From positions 1 through 17,023 of the forward strand of contig QOAX01000080.1 of NCBI GenBank assembly GCA_003972865.1: DNA of 17,023 bases, read 5' to 3'. This stretch comes from Verrucomicrobiota bacterium (lineage in GTDB: Bacteria; Verrucomicrobiota; Verrucomicrobiia; Limisphaerales; UBA1096). How positions within the stretch are numbered: the stretch's first letter is position 1; the number at the start of each line of letters is the position of its first letter. The notes beneath the pieces were generated by a model. The model ran no database searches. It worked only from the letters and a program-made list of their open reading frames with translations, and was not told the DNA's origin. A program made the translations under genes and the position numbers. Below, piece by piece: positions 7,335 to 15,000 of this stretch.

Positions 7335-8351
7335 ATGGAACTGCTCCTGCACGAATTCGAGTTGTCTCTGAAGCATCCCTTCACGATCTCGCGCGGCACA
7401 ATCACCTCGCAACATACATTGATCGTGGAGCTACGGCAGGACGGCGTGAGCGGCTACGGCGAAGCGACGGTCAGCGCCTATTACGATGCCGCGATGGCCG
7501 ACATGAAACAGCGCTTCACCGCCATGGAACCGGTGTTGGCCGGCCACTCCTTCAGCGACACGGATTCGTTCTGGAATCTCTGCGCCGGGCGCCTGGCCGA
7601 CGCGCCGTTTGTGTTGTCCGCGTTCGACTGCGCGGCGCACGATCTTTGGGGACGCCTCGAGGGCGCGCCGGTACATCGGCTGTGGGGGCTCGACCCGAAC
7701 GATGCGGTGGTGTCCTCCTTTACGATCGGCATCGCCGGGGTGGACGAGATGATTGCCAAGCTCGCCGAGATGCCCGGCTGGCCCGTTTACAAAATCAAGC
7801 TCGGCACCGAGTGCGACATCGAAACCATCACCGCCCTGCGCGCGCACACCGAGGCCGTCTTCCGCGTGGATGCTAACTGCGGCTGGGCTCCGACCGAGGC
7901 CGCCGGCTTATCCGCCGAGATGGCACGGCAAGACGTCGAGTTCATCGAGCAACCGCTCCCACCCGAGGCGCGCGAGGCACAGGCGCAGCTTTATCAGGAT
8001 TCCGCCCTGCCGCTCATCGCCGATGAAAGCTGCGCGCGCCAAGAGGATGTCTCCCCGTGCGCCGATCATTTTCACGGCATCAACATCAAGCTCTGCAAAT
8101 GCGGCGGCCTCACGCCCGCGCGCCGCATGATTGCCAACGCGCGCGATCACGGGCTCAAGGTGATGGTCGGCTGCATGATCGAAAGCTCCGTCGGCATCTC
8201 CGCCGCCGCCCAGCTCGCCCCGCTGCTCGACTACGCCGACCTCGACGGCGCCGTGCTCCTGGCCAAGGACGCCGCCGACGGCGTGCAACTGCGCCAGGGC
8301 AAACTGATATTCCCCGACGAGCCCGGCCTCGGCATCCGGGCGCTGAAATAG
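7335..8351 (+). CDS. dgcA: Enolase-superfamily dipeptide epimerase / N-acetyl-D-glutamate racemase (DgcA-type)
   Basis: This 338-residue cytoplasmic enzyme belongs to the muconate-lactonizing subgroup of the enolase superfamily. It has an N-terminal capping domain (about 1-115, with PFTISRG at 15-21 and GYGEAT at 40-45) and then the barrel. All expected catalytic and metal residues are visible: KIK (Lys153 and Lys155), the Mg ligands Asp179 in VDANCGW, Glu205 in IEQPLP and Asp230 in ADES, and Lys255 in NIKLCKCGG. The GCMIESSVG and DLDGAVLLAKD segments close the barrel. The order resembles L-Ala-D/L-Glu epimerases. Because it follows the DUF1611 gene with a single base between stop and start, N-acetyl-D-glutamate racemization (DgcA) is the favoured role; muropeptide L-Ala-D-Glu epimerization is the alternative. 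Translational coupling to the upstream gene is likely. It converges with a serine hydrolase gene, 2 bases between their stops. Confidence 0.88.
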   Translation: MELLLHEFELSLKHPFTISRGTITSQHTLIVELRQDGVSGYGEATVSAYYDAAMADMKQRFTAMEPVLAGHSFSDTDSFWNLCAGRLADAPFVLSAFDCAAHDLWGRLEGAPVHRLWGLDPNDAVVSSFTIGIAGVDEMIAKLAEMPGWPVYKIKLGTECDIETITALRAHTEAVFRVDANCGWAPTEAAGLSAEMARQDVEFIEQPLPPEAREAQAQLYQDSALPLIADESCARQEDVSPCADHFHGINIKLCKCGGLTPARRMIANARDHGLKVMVGCMIESSVGISAAAQLAPLLDYADLDGAVLLAKDAADGVQLRQGKLIFPDEPGLGIRALK

Positions 8352-8353
8352 AG

Positions 8354-9460
8354 TCAATCCTTCATCCGGGCGGCGAGAATCAATTTCACCAGTTGACCGA
8401 ACTCAGCGGTGCTGACGCTGCCCTCCTCCTCGAACGTGTTCACGCGGTGCACGATCACGAGGTCCCATTGCGGGATGACCAGCACCTTGTGGCCGCGATG
8501 ACCACTGGCGGCAAACGATCCGTCCGGCAGGGTGACGTTGGGGTAAAACTTTCCGTTCGCTGCCACCCACCACATGTAGCCGTAACCACCGCCCCGCTCG
8601 GTGGTGGAATAGGAGCGGGTGCTCTCGGCTACCCATCCGTCCGGGACAACTTGCACACCACCCCAGCGCCCGCCGCGCGCGAACAGCAGCCCGAACCGCG
8701 CGAGGTCGCGCGCGCTCAACCGGAAGGGATACGCGGGATGCACCGAGTCGGACCCGGTGACGTACTGGGTGTGCTTGGCTCGAACAAAATCCTGCATGCC
8801 CAGCGGCCCCGCCAGCCGCGTTTCGAATTCCTCAAAAATGCCGCGCCCGGTTTGGTTTTCAAAAATGGTGCAGGCGACGTTGAAGTCCCAGTTGTTGTAA
8901 TACCAAAACGTGCCGGGTGTGTGACTGCCGCGCTTGGGCCGCTTGGCCGCCATGCCCTTGGTCTCATACAGCGCAGGGTGGTACACACCGGAGCGCGCCT
9001 TGAGCAGGTCGGCGACGGTGGCCTTCTTTTCAATGGCGGTCAGCGACGGCGCGTTGTCGTCGATGCCCAGTTCGACGAGCGTGCTGGTGCGCTTGATTTT
9101 GCCGACCGCCATGTGCGGCCCGTACAACGCGCTGAGAATGCTCTTGCGCATCGAGTGGCACTTGAACGGCCGCCTGGTCTCGCCCCACTCATCGACAACC
9201 TTGCCCCCCTGCACAATCATCACCGCCGCCGTCTTGAGCGTGACGGCGTGGTCACGGGCGGCTTTCAGCCTGGCTGCCGACCAGCCAGCAGCCGTCGGTT
9301 TTGGCCAACGCTCCCACTCGCTGCCGGGGAAGATCTTGGCCTGAGCGTGCGGAAAGCGCCCGGCGGCGTGCGCTTGGCCAAGGCCCAGCGCAAACAGCGC
9401 CAGCAGGCCAAGCGCGGCGGCTTGGCTTCGGGAAATGGGTTTACTTGGCATGCCGGCCAT
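8354..9460 (-). CDS. Exported serine hydrolase, class C beta-lactamase fold (first of a divergent pair)
   Basis: This 368-residue protein has a cleavable signal peptide (about 1-32; core AAALGLLALFALGLGQAHA) and a penicillin-binding-protein/class C beta-lactamase fold. The nucleophile motif is S-M-R-K (Ser103 to Lys106, in CHSMRKSILS). The second motif is the Tyr-Asn-Asn of WYYNNWDFN (186-194), and the third, in place of KTG, is HRG in ASGHRGHKV (318-326). HTPGTFWYYNN, LARFGLLF and YGYMWW are typical of the EstB/NylB-like and D-aminopeptidase-like group, which hydrolyse esters, amides or peptides rather than beta-lactam drugs. It acts in the periplasm or outside. The start could be the ATG at 9460 or at 9451; a GAGAG stretch precedes the first. 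It lies back-to-back with a second hydrolase of the same fold but with quite different sequence, so this is not a recent duplication. Substrate unknown. Confidence 0.86.
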   Translation of the reverse strand: MAGMPSKPISRSQAAALGLLALFALGLGQAHAAGRFPHAQAKIFPGSEWERWPKPTAAGWSAARLKAARDHAVTLKTAAVMIVQGGKVVDEWGETRRPFKCHSMRKSILSALYGPHMAVGKIKRTSTLVELGIDDNAPSLTAIEKKATVADLLKARSGVYHPALYETKGMAAKRPKRGSHTPGTFWYYNNWDFNVACTIFENQTGRGIFEEFETRLAGPLGMQDFVRAKHTQYVTGSDSVHPAYPFRLSARDLARFGLLFARGGRWGGVQVVPDGWVAESTRSYSTTERGGGYGYMWWVAANGKFYPNVTLPDGSFAASGHRGHKVLVIPQWDLVIVHRVNTFEEEGSVSTAEFGQLVKLILAARMKD

Positions 9461-9493
9461 GATGCTCTCGCCGCTCCATCCGGTTCAAGCCCC

Positions 9494-10639
9494 ATGCGAT
9501 CCATTCGTTTTGTCGCCACGCTCTTTTGCCTCAGCCTGCTGTTGGCCACGGCCGCCACGGCCGCGCCCTTGGCCGAGCGCGTGGATGAAGCCATGCGCGA
9601 CGAGATGGCCCGGCAGGAACTTGTCGGCCTGGCTGTAGGCGTCATCCAGGATGGGCAAATCACATACCTGAAAGGCTACGGCCTGGCCAACCGCGAGCAA
9701 CGCCTGCCGGTGACACGACAGACGATGTTTCGCTGGGCGTCCATCTCCAAGTCCCTCACCGCCGTCGCGGCGATGCAACTGTGGGAACGCGGTGAACTGG
9801 ATCTCGAGCGTGAGGCGCGCCGGTACGTGCCGGAGTTCCCTGACAAGGGCACGGCGCTTCGCGTGCGGCACCTGCTCTGCCACCAGGGCGGCGTCGTGCA
9901 TTACACCAACGGCAAAGTCATCCAAACCGAGCGCGACTACCCGGTGGCGCACCCGTTCGAGAACGTCATTTTTGCGCTGGACACCTTCAAGGAATCACCG
10001 CTCGTGAACGAGCCGGGCGAAAAGTACTCGTACAGCACGCGGGGCTACATGCTGGTGAGCGCCATCGTCGAGCGGGCGGGCAAACAGAAGTTCGCCGAGC
10101 AGGTTCGCGACCGCATCGCCAAGCCGCTGAAACTGGCAACACTGCAGCCCGACTACCAGTGGGAGAACATCCCCCACCGCGCCGTGGGCTATCGCAAGCG
10201 CAGCGGCCAGGTGACGGCCTCCACAAACACCGACGTGAGTTGGAAACTCGGCGGCGGCGGCTTCATCTCGAACATCGACGACTTGGCCAAGTTCGCCGCC
10301 GGGCTGCTGAACCACCGCCTCGTGAAACCGGCCACGCGCCAAAAAATGTGGACCCGGCAAAAGACCCGCGACGGCAAGCCGACGGCGTACGCGCTGGGCT
10401 TCAGCCACAAGCATTACCGGGACGGCACGCTGCACAAGTGGAATGCCTCGGGAACAGGCATCGAGATCGTCGGCCACAGCGGTTCGCAGGAAAAAACCAG
10501 GACATGGATGGCGCTGTGGCCGGGGCAAAAGCTGGGGGGGGTGGTGATGAGCAACTCCGAATACGCCAACCCGGGCAAACTCGCCGCGCGGTTGCTGGAA
10601 GTCGTCATGCCGCAGGACATGCCACCGCCCGGGCGATGA
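9494..10639 (+). CDS. Exported serine hydrolase, class C beta-lactamase fold (second of the pair)
   Basis: This 381-residue protein begins with a clear signal peptide (about 1-24: FVATLFCLSLLLATAATAA). The beta-lactamase family landmarks follow: the nucleophile Ser83 and Lys86 in WASISKSLTA, LLCHQGGV (127-134), the second motif Y-S-T in KYSYSTRGYML (Tyr180, where Asn is more usual than Thr), GGGGFISNIDDLAKF (253-267) and the third motif HSG (328-330) in place of KTG. These features suit an extracytoplasmic esterase, D-aminopeptidase or DD-peptidase-like enzyme. The ATG at 9494 gives the signal peptide directly; the open frame continues far upstream but only as antisense to the neighbouring hydrolase. 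A run of eight G (10534-10541) encodes the LGG of QKLGGVVMSN. With the dgcN/dgcA-type genes nearby, a role in releasing D-amino-acid peptides is possible but only inferred. Confidence 0.87.
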   Translation: MRSIRFVATLFCLSLLLATAATAAPLAERVDEAMRDEMARQELVGLAVGVIQDGQITYLKGYGLANREQRLPVTRQTMFRWASISKSLTAVAAMQLWERGELDLEREARRYVPEFPDKGTALRVRHLLCHQGGVVHYTNGKVIQTERDYPVAHPFENVIFALDTFKESPLVNEPGEKYSYSTRGYMLVSAIVERAGKQKFAEQVRDRIAKPLKLATLQPDYQWENIPHRAVGYRKRSGQVTASTNTDVSWKLGGGGFISNIDDLAKFAAGLLNHRLVKPATRQKMWTRQKTRDGKPTAYALGFSHKHYRDGTLHKWNASGTGIEIVGHSGSQEKTRTWMALWPGQKLGGVVMSNSEYANPGKLAARLLEVVMPQDMPPPGR

Positions 10640-10701
10640 CAAAACGGATGGAACGATACCTGTGCATCAGGCCGGCTTGAACTGAGGATTGCCCCCGAAG
10701 G

Positions 10702-10824
10702 TCAACTACGATAACGCTGGCGAAATTTCAACGGAGTCTGCCCGATGTGTTTTCGGAAGGCCTGCGTGAAGGCGCGGAAGCTTTCCGGCGAGTTCCTCCA
10801 GCGCCGCCTGGATTCCCCTGACCT
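10702..10824 (-). pseudogene. Decayed C-terminal fragment of an AraC-family regulator
   Basis: The minus strand encodes SPESFRAFTQAFRKHIGQTP, then LKFRQRYRS and a TGA stop (10702-10704). This is the last recognition-helix region of an AraC/XylS DNA-binding domain, whose typical end is SxxYFxRxFKKxxGxTPxxYR. The frame stays open for only about 40 codons before a TAA (10825-10827), has no start codon, and the other helices of the two helix-turn-helix units are missing. Beyond it lies a tandem repeat array. I read it as the leftover tail of a deleted regulator gene. The motif match is strong; the age and cause of the loss are inference. Confidence 0.75.
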
Positions 10825-10849
10825 TTAACCAATGGGCCGGAATATTGGC

Positions 10850-10964
10850 TTAACCCAACGCGATCGAGCGCCAACCGAACGCGATGGAGCGCCAACCGAA
10901 CGCGATCGAGCGGTGACCCAACGCGATGGAACGGCGATCCAACGCGATGGAGCGGCGACCGATC
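10850..10964. repeat. Array of 21-base tandem repeats (five units plus a partial sixth)
   Basis: Units begin at 10850, 10871, 10892, 10913 and 10934, with a broken sixth from 10955. The core shared by all five is AACGCGATSGARCG (S = C or G, R = A or G), preceded by a variable spacer ending CCN or CC. Units 2 and 3 differ by one base; the others differ at a few. Because 21 is a multiple of three, the frames read as heptads: T-E-R-D-G-A-P on the plus strand and R-S-I-A-x-G-x on the minus strand. No start codon with a ribosome site or family match supports a real protein, so I annotate DNA repeats only. Confidence 0.85.
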
Positions 10965-10990
10965 AGGCCGGGTCGATGCTCCTGCCTCAT

Positions 10991-11031
10991 TGGATCAACG
11001 ATCCATCCCGCCGGAACAGTGCCCCGGCGGG
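10991..11031. other. Two adjacent perfect stem-loops in noncoding DNA
   Basis: GGATC-AAC-GATCC (10992-11004) is followed two bases later by CCCGCCGG, nine bases, CCGGCGGG (11007-11031), an 8-base-pair all-G/C stem. They lie 250-290 bases upstream of the first pseudopilin gene and just after the 21-base repeats. They could be part of a structured leader RNA, a terminator without a T-run, or a protein-binding site. Only the base pairing is seen; the role is open. Confidence 0.5.
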
Positions 11032-11276
11032 TTGTCCCGATGCACCGCCCGGTTGGTTTGTGGACCGAAATGACATTGGCAGCCGAGGGCGTCGACCTGT
11101 TTATTGATATTTTTACTTTAACCGGCCGGAAATTGTGTTTAAATCCCAACAGAAAAATGGTGTCGGTTATCGATGGGCTTCCATCCGCAATTGGCCCATA
11201 TTTTGCCAACAGGAAACTCATTAATGGCTCAATCTTAATTTTTGTGGCCGACTTGCCGGCTAAAAACCAGACCAAC
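11032..11276. other. Noncoding stretch upstream of the first pseudopilin
   Basis: From about 11100 this stretch is much richer in A and T than its surroundings (for example 11100-11145 and 11196-11245), as expected for a promoter and 5' leader. Candidate elements such as TTGGCA (11076-11081) and TTTAAA (near 11138) exist, but no pair with proper spacing and good matches could be settled on. The open frame running through it continues from the repeat array and does not look like a real N-terminus. Confidence 0.4.
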
Positions 11277-11993
11277 ATGAAAATGCATCGTCAAAGCGCG
11301 TTCACCCTCATCGAGTTGCTGGTGGTGATTGCCATCATCGCCATCCTGGCCGCCCTGCTGTTACCCGCGTTGTCAAGCGCCAAGGAACGAGGCAAGAGAG
11401 CCGTCTGCAAATCCAATCAGCGTCAACTCACACTGACGATCCTCATGTATGCGGGCGAGAATGAGGGCAGGTTCCCGACCGGGCTGCGCAACAACAATAT
11501 GTCCCACTACACATTTATCAGTGACAAGGTGTTCCTCTACCTTCGCGACAAGGGCAGCCTGTCCACCAATTCCTTCTCCTGCCCCAACAAGCAGGATTGG
11601 TTTCGCCGGGGATCGGTTGGTTATCGGCTCGGCTACTATTACCTGTGGGGGCATAAGACCCCGAAACAGCCCAAGAACTATTCGCCGCCGCCGCTGGGCT
11701 CCACTTCCCCGATACACTGGGACTCCCCCAACCGGGACACCGACCCGCCGGTCTGGGCCATGATTGGCGACGTGGTTGAAAAGGGAACCTATACACCCCC
11801 GGTGACCTCCAGCCCGCATGGATCCGGGGGCAGTGTCAGCAGCAAATTCAACTCCTTTCCCGAGCCAGAGAAGATCGGTTCGGAAGGCGGCAACGTGGGC
11901 TATGCCGATGGATCGGTGCAATGGGTCAACCAGGCCATGATGCGGCCCCATAACGCGACCATTCCCGCCGGGCGAATCATCGGCTACTGGTGA
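11277..11993 (+). CDS. Secreted pseudopilin-like protein (type II secretion / type IV prepilin N-terminus)
   Basis: This 238-residue protein begins with a prepilin leader, MKMHRQSA, then FTLIELLVVIAIIAIL, a long hydrophobic helix carrying the conserved Glu at mature position 5 (Glu13). Cleavage by a PilD-type peptidase would fall between Ala8 and Phe9. The usual residue at -1 is Gly, so this is a conservative but notable change. The C-terminal part has GGNVGYADGSVQWV (204-217), which matches the DG-x-V region of the large DUF1559/H-X9-DG family that is expanded in planctomycetes and Verrucomicrobiota. The role is not established; such proteins are thought to be exported through type II secretion-like machinery or to form surface fibres. 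The ATG at 11277 is chosen because it starts the leader; a second ATG at 11283 would also work. No Shine-Dalgarno sequence is seen. The next gene follows after 88 bases. Confidence 0.85.
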   Translation: MKMHRQSAFTLIELLVVIAIIAILAALLLPALSSAKERGKRAVCKSNQRQLTLTILMYAGENEGRFPTGLRNNNMSHYTFISDKVFLYLRDKGSLSTNSFSCPNKQDWFRRGSVGYRLGYYYLWGHKTPKQPKNYSPPPLGSTSPIHWDSPNRDTDPPVWAMIGDVVEKGTYTPPVTSSPHGSGGSVSSKFNSFPEPEKIGSEGGNVGYADGSVQWVNQAMMRPHNATIPAGRIIGYW

Positions 11994-12002
11994 TTCAATA
12001 AA

Positions 12003-12030
12003 TTGAACCTTATCGAACAGGGATGATAAT
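12003..12030 (+). promoter_or_regulatory. Candidate sigma-70 promoter for the giant secreted protein
   Basis: TTGAAC (12003-12008), a 16-base spacer and GATAAT (12025-12030; five of six bases of the consensus) lie 51 bases before the start codon at 12082, in an A/T-rich gap after the first pseudopilin. The first six bases overlap a small inverted repeat, TTCAA-TAAA-TTGAA (11994-12007). The spacing and -10 box are good for a housekeeping promoter, but no start site is proven. Confidence 0.45.
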
Positions 12031-12081
12031 AACCCCCCGGAATCATGGCTTGTCTATGGCAGGATTTGCCTTCACCATGAC

Positions 12082-15000
12082 ATGGAAGGAAAGGAAATAT
12101 CTATTAGTCAAATAAACACAATCCAAAAGATGTTGGCACGAACCGTGACACGGACGCATTTCTCTCGGACAAAGCAGTGGATCCTGCCGGCGCTTGCGCT
12201 GGGCCTGATCACGGCACAATCAACGGCTCAAACGTTCACCGGGGAAGGCAACTGGAAGAACGCCGAGAACTGGAACACCGGTATCCCGGCCGACGGTGCC
12301 ACTGCCATCATCAACGGCATCTGCGAAATCAGCGAGAACATTGGGCCGGCCAACACTTTTAACCCGACTCGGCTGGTCGTGGGCGAGGGCACCGGGGGCG
12401 TGTTGAACGTTACCGGAGGCACATTGAGCGGAGCGCACGGCGGGGGGCTCAACGGCGGTATTTACGTTGGAAGCGGCGCTGGAGGCGTGGGTGAAATGTT
12501 CATTGCCGACGGGGCGGCGATGCGTTCGCAGGGGGGCAACATGCGAGTCAAGATAGGCGATGATGAAGGCGGCATCGGCAGGCTGACCATTGCCGGTGAA
12601 CTCTTGAATTATAAGTTTCTTGAGATCACCAATGGGACCCTCGAGATGCTGCCGACCGGAATCAACAACAAGTTCAACCAACTCAACACGATATCGACCA
12701 TTGGACCCAACGGAACCCTGGCCTATGTCATTGATGGAGACCAGGTCGGCGCATTGGAGCGTGCCAACGCCAATGGTTTAAATATGGAAATCGATTTTGA
12801 GGCGAACCTGCATATTACCTTGTTGGGTGAATTTGAAATTGGTGATTCCTGGACGCTGATGAAGTACCATACCCTCGACGGTGAGTTTGCCCAGGGCCTA
12901 TCATTCACGAACCAGCAGGGTTTCACGTTTGACATCGATTATGGTTTTGGCGTGGACGAAGAGTTGAAGATCACGCTGACCTCGACCGCCGCCGCGCCTC
13001 AGATCAATTCACTCGGAACCCAGCCGCCGGCAATTTCGGCCGGAGAATCAAGCACGCTCGAGTGGTCGGTGGGCGCCTTCGACAGCCTGGGCATTGACCA
13101 GGGAATCGGCGATGTTGCCGGCAGCACGGCGGGCGGACGCGGCAGTGTGGAGGTATCGCCCGCTCAGACCACCACCTATACACTGACTCTCAGGAAAAGC
13201 GGGATCGAGATCATCGATACAGTGACCGTTGTTGTCGAGGAACCGCCCTACATCGGTCTCCTCGAAGCCGGCGAAACACTACTGGTGCCGGGCAATAGCA
13301 CGACTCTCAGGTGGAAGGTGGATGGGGCTACGGACATATCCATCGCCCCGGACATTGGCAGCGTCGAGCCTGTTGGGGGGATCAGCCTGACACCCGGTGA
13401 GACAACGACCTACGAGTTGACCGCTTCGAACGCCTACGGAACCGTGACAACCGAGGTGACCGTGATCGTCGATGCGGTCCTGGCTGCGATTACCAACCGC
13501 TACGACGCCGGGGGCACGGGGAACGTGGACGGTTTTTTCAATGACCAGGTTGGAGTGAACAACTTTGATCTCAAGAGCAACATGCTCGACACTTCCATCA
13601 CCAGCTACACCACGCACTTCACGGCAGCCAATCGCCTGACAGGATTCAGCAACGACTCGGGGGGTGACGCACTGGGGTTCCCGGGTGGGGACATCACCTT
13701 CGAGATCTGGGTGCGTCCAGGTGCGTTGGATGACGGGCACCAGGTCCTGTTCGAGACCGGCGGCAGCGGTAACGGGCGCTGCCTCCTGATCACACAGAGC
13801 GCTGTCCGCTTCCTGAACAGTCAAGACGGGACTCGCACTCATGATTTCGAGGTCTCCCTTGAGAACATTGACGTGGTTGATTTCATTCAGATTGTGGCCG
13901 TACTGGACGAAGCCAACGAACAGGTGGCGCTCTACGTGAACGGCTCCGCGGGTGGGCGGATTGCGGATAACTCCGAGGGCTCGCTGGGTGCTCCGAATGG
14001 CCGATCCACACTCTTCAGCTGGAGTAGTTTCTCCGCTGGAATCGCAGGCGCCCTGGGCGGAAGTGCCGGCACGGAGCCGGAGGGGACAACGCAGTTCCGT
14101 GGCGAAATCGCATTGTTAAACGTTTTTGGCCGGGTGCTGACGCCCGGGGAGGTGGAGATTCAATTCAACCGCCATGCCGTCCCGGATCCAGGTATCATCA
14201 CGTCGTTCACGGCCACGCCCAGCCGCCAGGACGCCGGGGGCACGGTAACGCTGGCATGGGAGGTGGGCGAATTTGGGACGCTTGATCTTGATGGTGTGGG
14301 TGACGTGAGTGACATGACGAACGAAGGGATGGGCACCCTTGAAATAACATTGGATCGGTCCGAGACCTTTGTTCTGGCCGCCACCAATGCAGAGGGCGCC
14401 AGTGTGGCGCGGGTCACCGTAATTGTGGGTGTCCCGGCCGACGCCATCCTGTTGACAACGAACGCTGAAACCTGGGACGACGCAACGGCGTGGTCGGACG
14501 GCTTGGCGCCGCACAAAGGGGGCGATTACATTTTCATGGACTTCTTTGCCACGCGCTTGGCTACCCCGAACACCTCGGAACCCGCGTTTGCGGGCAGCTC
14601 ACTTGAGGTGCGGGGATCAGGCACAACGCTGGCCCTGCAGCATGAGTTCGAGTCGGTGGCACAGGTCGCGGATTTGCGTCTTAACGGTGGCACGATTGCA
14701 TTGCCGCACGATGCGGCCTGGAGAAGCCTCGGTTTGGGCGGTGGTTTGTCGATCTTGTCCGCCAGCCAGATCGACATCACCGGGGATTCCAACAACCTTC
14801 AACTTGATTCAACCATTTCCGGTGAGGCCGGATTGACGGTGCTCATGGGTGTTTCCGATCCCGACAACATCGGTCCGAATCTGGAACTAAACGGGGCAAA
14901 CAGCCAATTCAGCGGTGGGTGGACCTTTTCAAGGGGTTACACGCTCGCCAGTGTCGAGGGTTCCCTGGGCACAGGTGATATCCACTTGATCAATGGAGAC

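Noticed and set aside
8057..9493. Long upstream extension of the plus-strand serine hydrolase frame, giving an apparent 860-residue protein
   Set aside because: The extra part is arginine- and histidine-rich antisense sequence over the epimerase end and the opposite-strand hydrolase, and the true signal peptide begins at 9494.
8354..10639. Antibiotic resistance beta-lactamases
   Set aside because: The third motif is HRG or HSG rather than KTG and the wider sequence fits the esterase/peptidase branch; drug hydrolysis is not supported.
10850..10964. CRISPR array
   Set aside because: The 21-base units are contiguous, with no unique spacers and no cas gene in the window.
10832..11107. Small 91-residue plus-strand frame reading the 21-base repeats as T-E-R-D-G-A-P heptads
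   Set aside because: It is a direct result of repeats whose length is a multiple of three; there is no ribosome site and no family resemblance.
10926..11276. Upstream extension of the first pseudopilin frame through the tandem repeats
   Set aside because: It would bury the prepilin leader more than 110 residues inside the protein; the leader must be at the N-terminus to be recognised.
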